From Ostreococcus lucimarinus CCE9901 (Eukaryota; Chlorophyta; Mamiellophyceae; Mamiellales; Bathycoccaceae): a stretch of 64,000 nt of DNA. The position numbers and the translations under genes are program-made. The notes beneath the pieces are model-generated. The model was not told the origin of the DNA. It saw only the letters and a program-made list of their open reading frames with translations, and made no database searches. Positions 1 to 9,001 of the stretch are shown piece by piece. The stretch covers positions 62,001-126,000 of the forward strand of contig NC_009358.1 in the NCBI RefSeq assembly GCF_000092065.1, in the 5' to 3' direction. How positions within the stretch are numbered: position 1 is the first letter of the stretch; each line of letters begins with the position of its first letter.

Positions 1-1918
1 ATCGCGACTCGCGTTCGACTTCCTGAATTCCCGCCAAGTTTCTCTCGAGCGCCTCCAACCTATCGCACATGGACGTACTCAACTCGCGAATCGCGTCCGC
101 GTTCGAGTGCATCACACTTTCCTTGCGATTAATCTTCTCAAACAATGCCGTGGCTTCGTCTTTCGCCGCGAGTAAATCCTTCGCCATGGCGCTCGTCGCC
201 GTGGACAAGTCGTCGTGAGTTTTTTCAAACGCGTCGAGCAAGTACTCCTTCTCGCGCACGTTCTTTTTCGCCCCACTCAACTCCACCGACGTGGTGCGCA
301 AGTTGTCTTTAGTCTCCCCGAGCTCGACTTCAGTCTCCGCGTGTTGTTCTTTAAGCTGTAAGAAGTTCTTCTTCGTCTTGTCAAACATACGCGTCATCTT
401 GTCGTGCTCAGCTTTCATCGACGCCAACTCGCGTTCGAGCTCCTCTGCGCGACGCCTCGTCGTCGTATGTTCGCTCTGCTCGGCGTCGTAGTTTGCCTTT
501 GACATATAGACCCCGTTTTTCTCTCGCGTCGCCAACAAGTCGGCCTGCAAATGCTCAATGCAGCGTTGCATCTCGTTCAAAAAGTCACTCTTCGACTTCT
601 TGCCATTCACTACGGGAGAGTTTTTAATGTTCTTCGCCCGATGCGCATACTCGAGCGTACTCAACGTTTCCTCCACCGAGTGCGAAGCCGGGGACACGGT
701 GGCGATGATGCACGTGCGCGATTTTCCGCCCAACGCGTCACGCAGTAATCTCGTGAGCTTACTGTCCCGATACGGTATGTGCACCGACTTGTCGACCAGC
801 GCCGTGATGACACGTCCGAGCGCGACGAGCGACGTGTTAATCGCCCCAGCCTCCTTCGCACGCTTGTCCTTGGCACCAGATCGCGAAATGTTTTCGCTTC
901 CGGCCAAATCTACTAGATTCAGCTTGCCAGTACGCACGAACTCTTCGCCATCGGGCGACACATCGGTCCAGTGAACTGTGACGCTGAATACGCTGTGCGA
1001 CCGACTCGAGTGCGCGTTTATATCCGTCGCCTCGGTTTTTCGAAGCGCGTTCCCACGATTCAGCACCGCAAACGCCTCCTCCGTGGAACCGACGTAGACT
1101 TCTTCTAGACCTTTCACGACGACACCATTCTTACCATCCTCCATCAACGCGTGCTCGGTCGCATTCGTCCCGTCCGTCGACGCGCCGAGCAAGTCGGTGA
1201 TTTTCTCGTTGTACAGCTCGAGGTACGTCACCTTGACGCTGTGTTCCAATTCCTTACTCTTGAGATGTTCGAATATGTGCGACATCGCCCGCGGAATCAC
1301 CCCCGCTTCGCTGCTCAAGACATCGCACTCCGCATCGTGCGCCCCGCTCATCGTGTGCGTCTTCCCCGTCCCCGTCTGCCCGTACGCGAACACGGTGCAG
1401 TTCATCCCCTCGAGCACGTCCTTCACCATCGGTCTCACCGCGGAATCATACACCCGTTCCTGCGTCGACTGCGTCCCAAAAACGTCATCAAACGCAAATT
1501 CCTTACTCTCTGACGTCTCTCGCTTCCCTCCGTTCGTCGTCGACGTCCCCGCGCCGCCCCGCGCCACCGCCATCGTGCGCGCGTGCTCGTCCACCGTAAT
1601 CACTTCCGGCACTTTCTCCGCGCGTTCGTTCGCGTTCAGCGGCCTGCGCGCGTCGTTTATCGCGTCGTCAGTCTCATCATCGCTCGTCTCGATCGATCGC
1701 GATCGCGCGCGCGTCCTCCGCGCCTCCTTCGCTCGCGTTCGCGCGTCGCGCGTCGCCGTCGCTCAACGACTGCATTTGAAATTCGCGTCGACATCTTCCT
1801 CGCGCGCGTCGCATCGCGTTCGTCACCGCGCGCACCTGCATCGCAGAACGACGCTGACGCGCACGGTCGAGCCCGGTCGCCGCGCGCGATCGCCCGCGTC
1901 GGGCCGTCGCGACGCCAT
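1..1918 (-). CDS. Kinesin-5 (BimC/Eg5-type) mitotic motor, 5' part; runs off left edge
   Basis: Plus-end-directed tetrameric motor of the kinesin-5 family, which crosslinks and slides antiparallel spindle microtubules. Two exons: 1836..1918 and 1..1643, the latter continuing beyond the window, so about 575 residues are visible. Exon 1 gives VSVVLRC and exon 2 continues RPLNANERAEK, restoring the first motor strand across the junction. The P-loop GQTGTGKTHT lies near residue 117. Also visible are the switch I region SSRSHSVF and switch II DLAGSE. The neck-linker region after YAHRAKNIKN (about residue 365), followed by AAREKNG-like 'ATREKNGVYM', is typical of kinesin-5. A coiled-coil stalk follows. 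The start ATG at 1918 is the only Met in frame with the motor through exon 1. It is divergent from CUL4, with about 200 bp shared. The C-terminal BimC box cannot be seen. Confidence 0.92.
1644..1835 (-). other. Intron of kinesin-5 (192 nt)
   Basis: Donor AG|GTGCGCG, acceptor CGCGCAG|G, ACTGAC at 1667..1672 on the minus strand, 24 nt before the acceptor. Splicing joins phase 2 of the Arg codon to PLNANER and restores the conserved CRPLN motor motif. Confidence 0.9.
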
Positions 1919-2116
1919 TCGCGTCGTCGTGTGCGGCGCGACTCCTTCCCCCGCGCGATAAAAGAGAGTTCGGACATTCGGCGTCGTAGAGCGTACGAAA
2001 TGATAGACTGGATAACACAATGTCACTGAATACACATAGGAGTGCGAACACACGCGACGCCGCGACGCCGCGCCGCGACGCGCGGCGCGCGGCACACGCC
2101 GGCGAGCGCGGGCGGG
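1919..2116. promoter_or_regulatory. Divergent promoter region, kinesin-5 / CUL4
   Basis: About 200 bp separates the two start codons. It must hold both promoters and 5' leaders. An AT-richer patch at about 1960-2035 (including a GATAACACAAT stretch) stands out from the GC-rich surroundings. No specific element is recognised. Confidence 0.5.
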
Positions 2117-4447
2117 ATGCCGGTCCATCGCGACAGCGACCGCGGCGATGCCTCCATCTCGATCGCGTCGCCGTCCGCGAGCGCGCGCGCGCGGAAAGAC
2201 GTCGCGCCGCGTCGAAGGACGACGCCGCGGGCGACGCCGACGACGCGACGACCGACGACGACGACGCGCGCGCTGACGATTAAACCGTTCAAGCGCGCGC
2301 CGGCGGTGCCGGAGGAGTTCGCGAGCGATGCGCGCGCGATGCTGCGCGACGCGATCGCGGCGGTGCAAGAGAAACGACAGACGAGGGAGAGCCACGAGAC
2401 GCTGTACAGGGCGGTGGAGAATTTGTGCGTGCACAAGCGCGGCGACGACGCGTTTGAGGATTTTCGCGCGGGTGGGGACGCGCGGAGCGAAAAGGTGCTC
2501 GTAGAGCTGGAAAAGAAGAAGATAGGTGACTCCATGGTGTTTCTGAGGACGTTTGATGAGGTTTGGGGAGAGTACTGCGCGCAGGCGTTGACGCTGCGGT
2601 CAATTTTTTTGTATTTGGACCGCGCGCGCGCGAACGGGGGTGGGAAGGCGAGCACGCTTTGGGACGTTTCGTTGCGGTTGTTTCACGAACATTTAGAGAA
2701 TTCGGCGAAGAGCGTGAAGGGGAAAGTCGTCCGCGGATTGCTCGATCTCATCGAGCGCGAGAGGATGGGTGAGAAGATTGATAGAGCGCTCGCCAAGCGC
2801 GTGTTGCGCGCGCTGAGCGCGTTGGGCGTGTACGGCGAGGCGTTTGACACCGTCTTCATAGAGGCGAGCCAGGAATTTTACCGTAAAGAAGGGAACGAGT
2901 ACGGGGCACAGACGGATGTTTCTGACTATTTGAAGCACTGCGAGCGACGATTGGAGGAGGAGGCGGAGCGCTGCACGAATTACTTGGACGCCAGCACGGC
3001 GCGAGGGTTGATGCGCGTGTGTGAGCAAGGTTTAATAGAGGCACACATCGGGGATATCCTCGATAAGGGGTTCGTCGATCTCATGCGTCAGCATCGAATA
3101 GACGACTTGAAGCGATTGCACTCACTCTTGGCGCGCATGGACGGATTAGATCGCCTGAGTGCGGCTTTCGTGACGTACCTCAAGCAGCAAGGCACCGCCA
3201 TCGTCAAGGACGACGCGAACGATAAAGAAATGGTCGAACGCTTGCTGGCGATGAAAAGCGCCGTCGACGAAGTGTTGAATAAATCGTTCGGCCGCTCCGC
3301 CGCGGATGGATCGAACGATATTTTCATCAACGGCGTCAAGGAGTCGTTTGAGTCGTTCATAAACTGTCGTCAAAACGTCCCCGCAGAGCTCATAGCCAAG
3401 TACATCGATTCCAAGCTCAAGAGCGGCAACAAAGGCGCGAGCGAGGAGGAATTGGAGACAACATTAGACAAAGCGTTGACGCTGTTTAGGTACATCGTCG
3501 GTAAAGATGTGTTTGAAGGCTTTTACAAGAAGGAGCTCGCCAAGCGTTTGTTACACGCGAAGAGTGCGAGCATCGACGCAGAGAAGAGCATGATTAGCAA
3601 GTTGAAGGCGGAGTGCGGGAGCCAGTTCACGCAGCATCTCGAGGGTATGTTCAAGGATATCGATCTTAGTCGCGAGATCATGCAATCGTTCCGACAGACG
3701 TTTGACGACGAGGCGTTGACAAAGGGTATAGAGATGAACGTAAACGTCATCACGCAAGGATGCTGGCCATCGTATCCAGTTATCGACGTCAATATTCCCG
3801 AGCAACTCGCTGTTTTACAGGAAAAGTTTCAAGACTTTTACCTCGGAAAGCACTCTGGGCGACAGTTGACGTGGCAAAACTCACAAGGCCACTGCGTGCT
3901 GAAGGCGCGATTCGGTAGCGGCATGAAGGAGCTCAGCGTGTCGCTCTTTCAATGCGTCGTACTCATGTTGTTCAATGACGCCGAAAAACTTTCCTACGAG
4001 GACATAGCGTCGAAGAGTGGGCTAGAGGAGAAAGAATTAAAGCGTGCGCTGCAGTCCCTTGCATGTGCCAAGGTCCGTATCTTGAACAAAGAGCCGAAAT
4101 CTCGCGACGTCAACGCGGGCGACGTCTTCGAGGTCAACGCCGCGCTCAACGAGCGCCTGTTCCGCATCAAGGTCAATTCGATTCAAATCAAAGAAACCAC
4201 GGAGGAAAATAAGCAAACCATGGAGCGCGTGTTCCAAGACCGTCAACAGCAAGTTGACGCCGCGATCGTTCGCGTGATGAAGACCCGAAAGTCGCTCACC
4301 CACGCCTTGCTCATCTCCGAGCTCATGGCGCAGCTGAAATTTCCGACAAAGGCGAGCGATTTAAAGAAGCGCATCGAGAGTCTCATCGAGCGCGAGTACA
4401 TCGAGCGCGACCGCGAGGACGCTCAAAAGTACAACTACCTCGCGTAA
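2117..4447 (+). CDS. CUL4: Cullin-4, scaffold of CRL4 ubiquitin ligases
   Basis: Scaffold that binds DDB1-type adaptors through its N-terminal helices and RBX1 through its C-terminal cullin homology domain, forming nuclear E3 ligases for DNA repair, replication licensing and chromatin. From ATG 2117 it is 776 aa, close to the family norm. An in-frame ATG at 2042 would add 25 low-complexity residues. The sequence LTIKPFKRAP near residue 54 matches the conserved CUL4 N-terminal segment. The cullin core has FRYIVGKDVFEGFYKKEL and LAKRLLHAKSAS. The neddylation segment RVMKTRKSL places the acceptor lysine at about residue 722. The C terminus YNYLA is CUL4-like (animal proteins end YHYVA). Single exon. 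Confidence 0.95.
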   Translation: MPVHRDSDRGDASISIASPSASARARKDVAPRRRTTPRATPTTRRPTTTTRALTIKPFKRAPAVPEEFASDARAMLRDAIAAVQEKRQTRESHETLYRAVENLCVHKRGDDAFEDFRAGGDARSEKVLVELEKKKIGDSMVFLRTFDEVWGEYCAQALTLRSIFLYLDRARANGGGKASTLWDVSLRLFHEHLENSAKSVKGKVVRGLLDLIERERMGEKIDRALAKRVLRALSALGVYGEAFDTVFIEASQEFYRKEGNEYGAQTDVSDYLKHCERRLEEEAERCTNYLDASTARGLMRVCEQGLIEAHIGDILDKGFVDLMRQHRIDDLKRLHSLLARMDGLDRLSAAFVTYLKQQGTAIVKDDANDKEMVERLLAMKSAVDEVLNKSFGRSAADGSNDIFINGVKESFESFINCRQNVPAELIAKYIDSKLKSGNKGASEEELETTLDKALTLFRYIVGKDVFEGFYKKELAKRLLHAKSASIDAEKSMISKLKAECGSQFTQHLEGMFKDIDLSREIMQSFRQTFDDEALTKGIEMNVNVITQGCWPSYPVIDVNIPEQLAVLQEKFQDFYLGKHSGRQLTWQNSQGHCVLKARFGSGMKELSVSLFQCVVLMLFNDAEKLSYEDIASKSGLEEKELKRALQSLACAKVRILNKEPKSRDVNAGDVFEVNAALNERLFRIKVNSIQIKETTEENKQTMERVFQDRQQQVDAAIVRVMKTRKSLTHALLISELMAQLKFPTKASDLKKRIESLIEREYIERDREDAQKYNYLA

Positions 4448-4608
4448 CGATCGACGCTTAGATAATCGTTTAGACTCGCGCGCACCGCGCATTTGTTTCA
4501 ATACAGTTCCCTCTCGCCGTGGACGCCTCGACGGCGCGACGAAAAATTCAAAAACAGTCAGCCACAGACAGTCACAGTCACCGCACTCGTCGCCGCTTCG
4601 CGTCACCG

Positions 4609-7305
4609 ATGACGCTCGACGCCCTCGACGTTCTCGATGACGACGCCCTGAACGCGCTCGACGTCGACGGCATCGCGCGCGCGGCGGCAAATAAACGCGC
4701 GCGCGTCGACGTCGGATGCGCGCGCGTCGAGACGAATGAGAACGTGGCACCATCGGCTGACGTGCGCGCGACGCTCAAAGCGCGGTTCGGCCTCGATGCG
4801 TTTCGCCCCGGTCAGCGCGAAGTCGTCGAGGCGGTGCTCGCCGGGCGGGACGCGTGCGTGTTCTGGAGCACGGGCTCGGGGAAGTCGTTGCCGTATCAAC
4901 TCGCGGCGTTTGCGAGCGGAAAGAGCGCGGTGGTGGTGTCTCCGTTGATTTCGTTGATGCAGGATCAGGTGACGGCGTTGAACAACACGGTCGGACGCGG
5001 TGATGGGAAAGATGGTGACGTGGCGGTGTTTTTGGGGTCGGCACAGATGGATCACGGCGCGGAGGCGCGCGTGTTTGAGGGGGCGTATGAAATAGTGTAC
5101 TGCACGCCGGAAAAGTTGACGGCGAGCGATTCGTTTTTGAATGGGTTGAAAAGTCTCGCGGCGCGAGGGCGGTTGGGGTTGATCGCGATCGATGAGGCGC
5201 ATTGTATTTCTGCGTGGGGGCACGATTTTCGTCCGTCGTACACGCAGTTACACATGCTTCGCGACGCGATCCCAAATGTTCCGATCATGGCGCTCACGGC
5301 GACGGCGGTGCGTCACGTGCGCGACGATATTTCAAAGATTCTGCGTCTGCGCGATCCGTACGTGAGCGTGAACTCCGTCGATCGCACCAACTTACACATC
5401 AACGTCGTGCGCCGGACGGATTTTTCAAGAGACTTGGATTACATCGTCGAGCGCGTTCGCGCGGGTGCGCGCGTGTCGCCCGCCATCGTTTATTGTCCGA
5501 CGATTGCGGAAGTCGTCAAAGTCGCCGGTGCGCTGAAACAGCGCTTAGGCGACGATGTCGTTCGGATGTATCACGGCCAAATGTCACCGCCGGAGCGACA
5601 CGATGCGCACATGGATTTTTTGACGAGTAGAAGTCCCGTCATCGTGGCGACGACGGCGTTCGGGATGGGTATTGACAAGCCCGACGTGCGAGCGATTACG
5701 TTATTAGGCGCGTCGAAGACGATGGAAGAGTTTTATCAGCAAATCGGTCGAGCCGGCCGCGATGGACTGGCGTCCGAAGTTTCGATGCTGTTCACGGACG
5801 GCGATTTCACGCGCTACGCTTCAGACTTTTACACGAAAGATCTCACGCCTCAAGCTCGCGACGCTCAAGCAAAATCGACGAATGCGCTCAAAGAGTTTGC
5901 GCTTAATCGCGAAACGTGCAGACGGGTGATGATAATGAAACATTTCGGGGAAACTGCGCCCTTCGTCAGGTGTGGCGGTACTTGCGACAATTGTGCGCGA
6001 AGTGAGCGCGGAGACGAACGAAGAAATTTTGCAAAGGAGGCGCTGCCCGTTCTCTTTGCGCTTCGTTACGCCGGGAGTCAGCCGAGTTCGCGCTTGTTGG
6101 ATACCATCATGGGTACTACGAAGAACGCAGCGAGCTTGCAACCTTGGCAGCGACAAGCGATCGATAACGCCCGCCGACTCGATGATTTACAACCAGGATG
6201 CTCTTCGCGCGAGTTCTACAAGGAAATGCTCAGCTTGTTGTCTCAAGTTGGTTTGGTGCGCGCGAGAACCGTCAAAGGCGCTCACTCAACGTATCCAGTT
6301 TACGATCTCGACCCACAAGCACAGGACTTCTTGCAGCAGCAAAATTCAAACCAATTACCGCCGTTGATGCTCATCTGCCCCGAAAGTGTCCTCGCTGCCG
6401 AGCGCGAGATGGCCAAGAAGGCGGATGAAATCAAAGCTAGATTGGTGGGCAGCGGTGTCGACGTCGCGCGCATTCCAGCGCACGAGCTCGCGTCAGGTCG
6501 CGGCGAGCAAATCGATGCCGAATTGGAGTGGATCAATCGACTGGAGTATTACAGGGGCACACCACGCGCCGAGGCCCTCGTTGATCTATTGTCGCAAATT
6601 GAGCAGTGGCGAGACTCTCGCGCGCGCGAACTCGGTATGGCGCCTGCAGCGGTATTGAGCGCGCACTTGTGCAAAAAGATTGCGTACACCGCGCCGCGTT
6701 CGGTCGAAGCATTGCGCGCTGTTGGTGTTCGCGTCACTGGTGTCGAAAGTCTGAGTAAGTTGATTAACGATGCGATGCCAAAGGTTGATGTCGAAACTAC
6801 GAGCAATGGAGCGCTGGAGCTTTCGCTCGGCACCATCGCGCCCAACGCGCGATGGCATCTCGCCGAGTACAAACCAAAGAAAGGACCGGGCGGGACGATG
6901 GTGAAACCGAATTGGGAGGTGAGTTACGAGCGCTTCACGAGCGGCGAACACGTCGAAACGATCGCGCTCACGACGCAGCCAAAGGCGGTTCAACCGGCGA
7001 CGGTATTCAACCACCTGCTCGAGGCTCTCCTGCACGCCAAACCGCTGGATTACGATCGCGCCGCGTCTTACCTCCCCGCGTCGCAACGCTTAACCAAAAG
7101 CGACTGCGCCATGTTCGCCGACGTTCAACTCAGCAAGCGCGTCGACGTCGTCGCTGAGCGCGCGCCGAGCACGCGAGCGTTTCTCGCCGACGTAATTCGC
7201 GACGTTCCCTCCGCGTCCAAGTTCGACGCCGAGCGTCAGCGCGACGCCGTGTGGTACACCAAGCTCCGCACGTGGATCGCCTTGAGACGCGCAGGCGCCG
7301 TCTGA
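4609..7305 (+). CDS. RecQ family DNA helicase with RQC and HRDC domains
   Basis: 3'-5' DNA helicase acting on recombination and stalled-fork intermediates. The first ATG is at 4609, giving 898 aa; the open frame extends upstream to 4519 only from a GTG. The RecQ Q-motif region DAFRPGQREVV is followed by Walker A STGSGKS (residues 87-93), the DEAH box (195-198) with the RecQ extension CISAWGHDFRP, and GMGIDKPDVR plus QQIGRAGRDG of the second RecA domain. A zinc-binding subdomain with CGGTCDNC lies near 437-465, then a winged-helix RQC region. An HRDC-like domain starts near residue 640. The C-terminal ~150 residues (after KPKKGPGGTM) resemble extensions in WRN-type plant RecQs, but the subfamily is not settled. 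Single exon. Confidence 0.93.
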   Translation: MTLDALDVLDDDALNALDVDGIARAAANKRARVDVGCARVETNENVAPSADVRATLKARFGLDAFRPGQREVVEAVLAGRDACVFWSTGSGKSLPYQLAAFASGKSAVVVSPLISLMQDQVTALNNTVGRGDGKDGDVAVFLGSAQMDHGAEARVFEGAYEIVYCTPEKLTASDSFLNGLKSLAARGRLGLIAIDEAHCISAWGHDFRPSYTQLHMLRDAIPNVPIMALTATAVRHVRDDISKILRLRDPYVSVNSVDRTNLHINVVRRTDFSRDLDYIVERVRAGARVSPAIVYCPTIAEVVKVAGALKQRLGDDVVRMYHGQMSPPERHDAHMDFLTSRSPVIVATTAFGMGIDKPDVRAITLLGASKTMEEFYQQIGRAGRDGLASEVSMLFTDGDFTRYASDFYTKDLTPQARDAQAKSTNALKEFALNRETCRRVMIMKHFGETAPFVRCGGTCDNCARSERGDERRNFAKEALPVLFALRYAGSQPSSRLLDTIMGTTKNAASLQPWQRQAIDNARRLDDLQPGCSSREFYKEMLSLLSQVGLVRARTVKGAHSTYPVYDLDPQAQDFLQQQNSNQLPPLMLICPESVLAAEREMAKKADEIKARLVGSGVDVARIPAHELASGRGEQIDAELEWINRLEYYRGTPRAEALVDLLSQIEQWRDSRARELGMAPAAVLSAHLCKKIAYTAPRSVEALRAVGVRVTGVESLSKLINDAMPKVDVETTSNGALELSLGTIAPNARWHLAEYKPKKGPGGTMVKPNWEVSYERFTSGEHVETIALTTQPKAVQPATVFNHLLEALLHAKPLDYDRAASYLPASQRLTKSDCAMFADVQLSKRVDVVAERAPSTRAFLADVIRDVPSASKFDAERQRDAVWYTKLRTWIALRRAGAV

Positions 7306-7452
7306 CCGCGTCGCCCCTGGACATCAGAAGACGCAACCGCGGCGTCGCCAATCGCGAATTGTATCACTGAAGAAATCACGTTTGTTTTCCCGCGCATTTT
7401 AAGTTTTCGCGCCAAAACCGATTCGACACTTCACGCCGCATTGTCCTCCGCC

Positions 7453-8805
7453 ATGCTCTCCGAATTCGAGCTCGCCCGCCTCGAACGCATCGAGCAGAAC
7501 AAGAAACGCATGCTCGAGATGGGCATCACCGGCATGGCGCGCGATCTCGCCGCGCGCGCGTCGCCGCAAAAGGTGCGTTCGGCGACGATGAAGACGCGCG
7601 CTGATTTCGTTGCCGATGGCGAAAGACGACGCGGTGGTGGCGTCGATCGACGCTCGATGGCGTCGCACGCGCGATGAAACGATGACTGACGATATAATGC
7701 GCGGATGATGACGCTCGCGACGACGCAGACGCCGCGAAAGCTGAGCATGAAGTACACGCGTAGACCGATCACGCCGGAGAGCGAACGCCGACGGTCGTCG
7801 CGCGAGCGAACGAAGATTTCGTACGTTGGAATGGATGACGGGGCGCAGGATAAGAGCGATCGTGGGTACACGAAACCGGCTCGGGCGCCGACGCGGGCGC
7901 CGCGGGCGGTGTTTTCGGTCGGGGGACGGGTTTACGATAGCGAACGAGGGGTGACGTGTCACTGGTGTCGACAAAAGACGGTGGAGACGCACGTGGCGTG
8001 CACGGGGGAGGCGTGCCAGGGTGCGCGGTTGCCGTTGTCGTTCTGTGGGATGTGTTTGAGAAATCGTCACGGGGAGGACATCGACGACGCCGTCGCGTCG
8101 GGGTGCTGGCAGTGCCCGCGATGCCGCGGATCCTGCGGCGAAGGGTGCGTGACGTGCTGCAACTGCGGACCGTGCCGGAAAAAGGCTGGTCTGGCGCCGA
8201 CGCACCAAGTCATCCAGCTCGCGCGCGCGAGTGGATTCGATAACGTGCACGATTACTTGGTGTCTCAGACCACGCGCGAAGGCCCGAAAGAAATCGCCGC
8301 GCGCAAGCTTTCGTTCCCATGGGGAAAATGGTTGCGCGACGATTTCTGCGCCCCGTGCGCGGCGGATCCCGAGTCCGAATCAGAGGAGCGACAAGTGGAC
8401 GTCGCCGCCGGTTCCTCCGCAGACGATGAAAGCGCGCAAGACGTCCCGTCACCTTTTGACTCCGACGACGATTCGAGCGGATCTGACGACGATCAGTTCA
8501 TGGTCGTCCGCCGCACTCCGACAAAGCGTCCCGCCGCGTCGCCGCGCGCGTCCGCGTCGCCGAAGAAAAAGGCTCGCCCTTCGATCAAAACGCCGGTCAA
8601 GAAACCGATCGAGTCGATCAAGTCGAAGACCGCGCCACCGACGCCCGAACCCATCGCGCACCTCGGCGAAGACGTCTACGAGTTTGAGCGCGTCTTGGCT
8701 CGCCGCAAGCGCGGTCGCGGCGAGCAGCTTCTCATCAAGTGGCGCGGGTTCGGCGAAGACGAAGCGACGTGGGAACCGGCGAGAAACATCATCACGCACG
8801 CGTGA
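7453..8805 (+). CDS. CDCA7-type 4CXXC zinc-finger protein with C-terminal chromodomain
   Basis: Probable chromatin protein of the CDCA7 family; members recruit or activate HELLS/DDM1-type remodellers in maintenance of DNA methylation. Exons 7453..7572 and 7729..8805, 398 aa. Exon 1 has the family N-terminal motif (RIEQNKKRMLEMGI). The zinc finger runs from residue 117, with CHWCRQK (as in human CDCA7 CHQCRQK) and CGMCLRNRHGEDI, through CPRCRGSCGEGC to CGPCRKKAG at about 195. It is followed by SGFDNVHDYL, matching the family's GFxNVHxYL. Then come an acidic stretch (DSDDDSSGSDDDQ), basic SP-rich segments, and a C-terminal chromodomain (about 358-398: YEFERVLARRKR, LLIKWRGF, EATWEP). I do not know of CDCA7 orthologues carrying a chromodomain, so this fusion is notable. 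The aromatic cage looks complete (Y, W, W), suggesting methyl-lysine reading. Confidence 0.88.
7573..7728 (+). other. Intron of the CDCA7-chromodomain gene (156 nt)
   Basis: Phase 0. Donor AG|GTGCGTT, acceptor GACGCAG|A, ACTGAC at 7685..7690, 39 nt before the acceptor. It joins SPQK to TPRKLSMKYTRRP. Without splicing the first frame reads into a stop at about 7675. Confidence 0.88.
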
Positions 8806-9001
8806 GCGCGGCGAGCGCGTCACGACGACGAGCGATGCGATACTATTACTATATACTACACGACGACGCGATATTCGATATTTACGAAGTCAGCAACCAC
8901 CTACAGACGCCAACAGCACAATCCAGCGAATCAAATCTTTCTTTCTTCACTCTTCAGCGGTAATCGCCCTCGCGCTCGCGCTCGAACGGCGACGCGCGAC
9001 G

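Noticed and set aside
2266-2300. CTGAC motif near the CUL4 N terminus as a possible intron end
   Set aside because: No CAG acceptor follows within range, and the segment codes the conserved CUL4 motif LTIKPFKRAP.
8231-9001. Upstream extension of the MCTP-like frame
   Set aside because: It overlaps the CDCA7-chromodomain coding region in another frame and has Arg/Ser-rich shadow composition. ATG 9002 directly precedes the GRAM-like domain.
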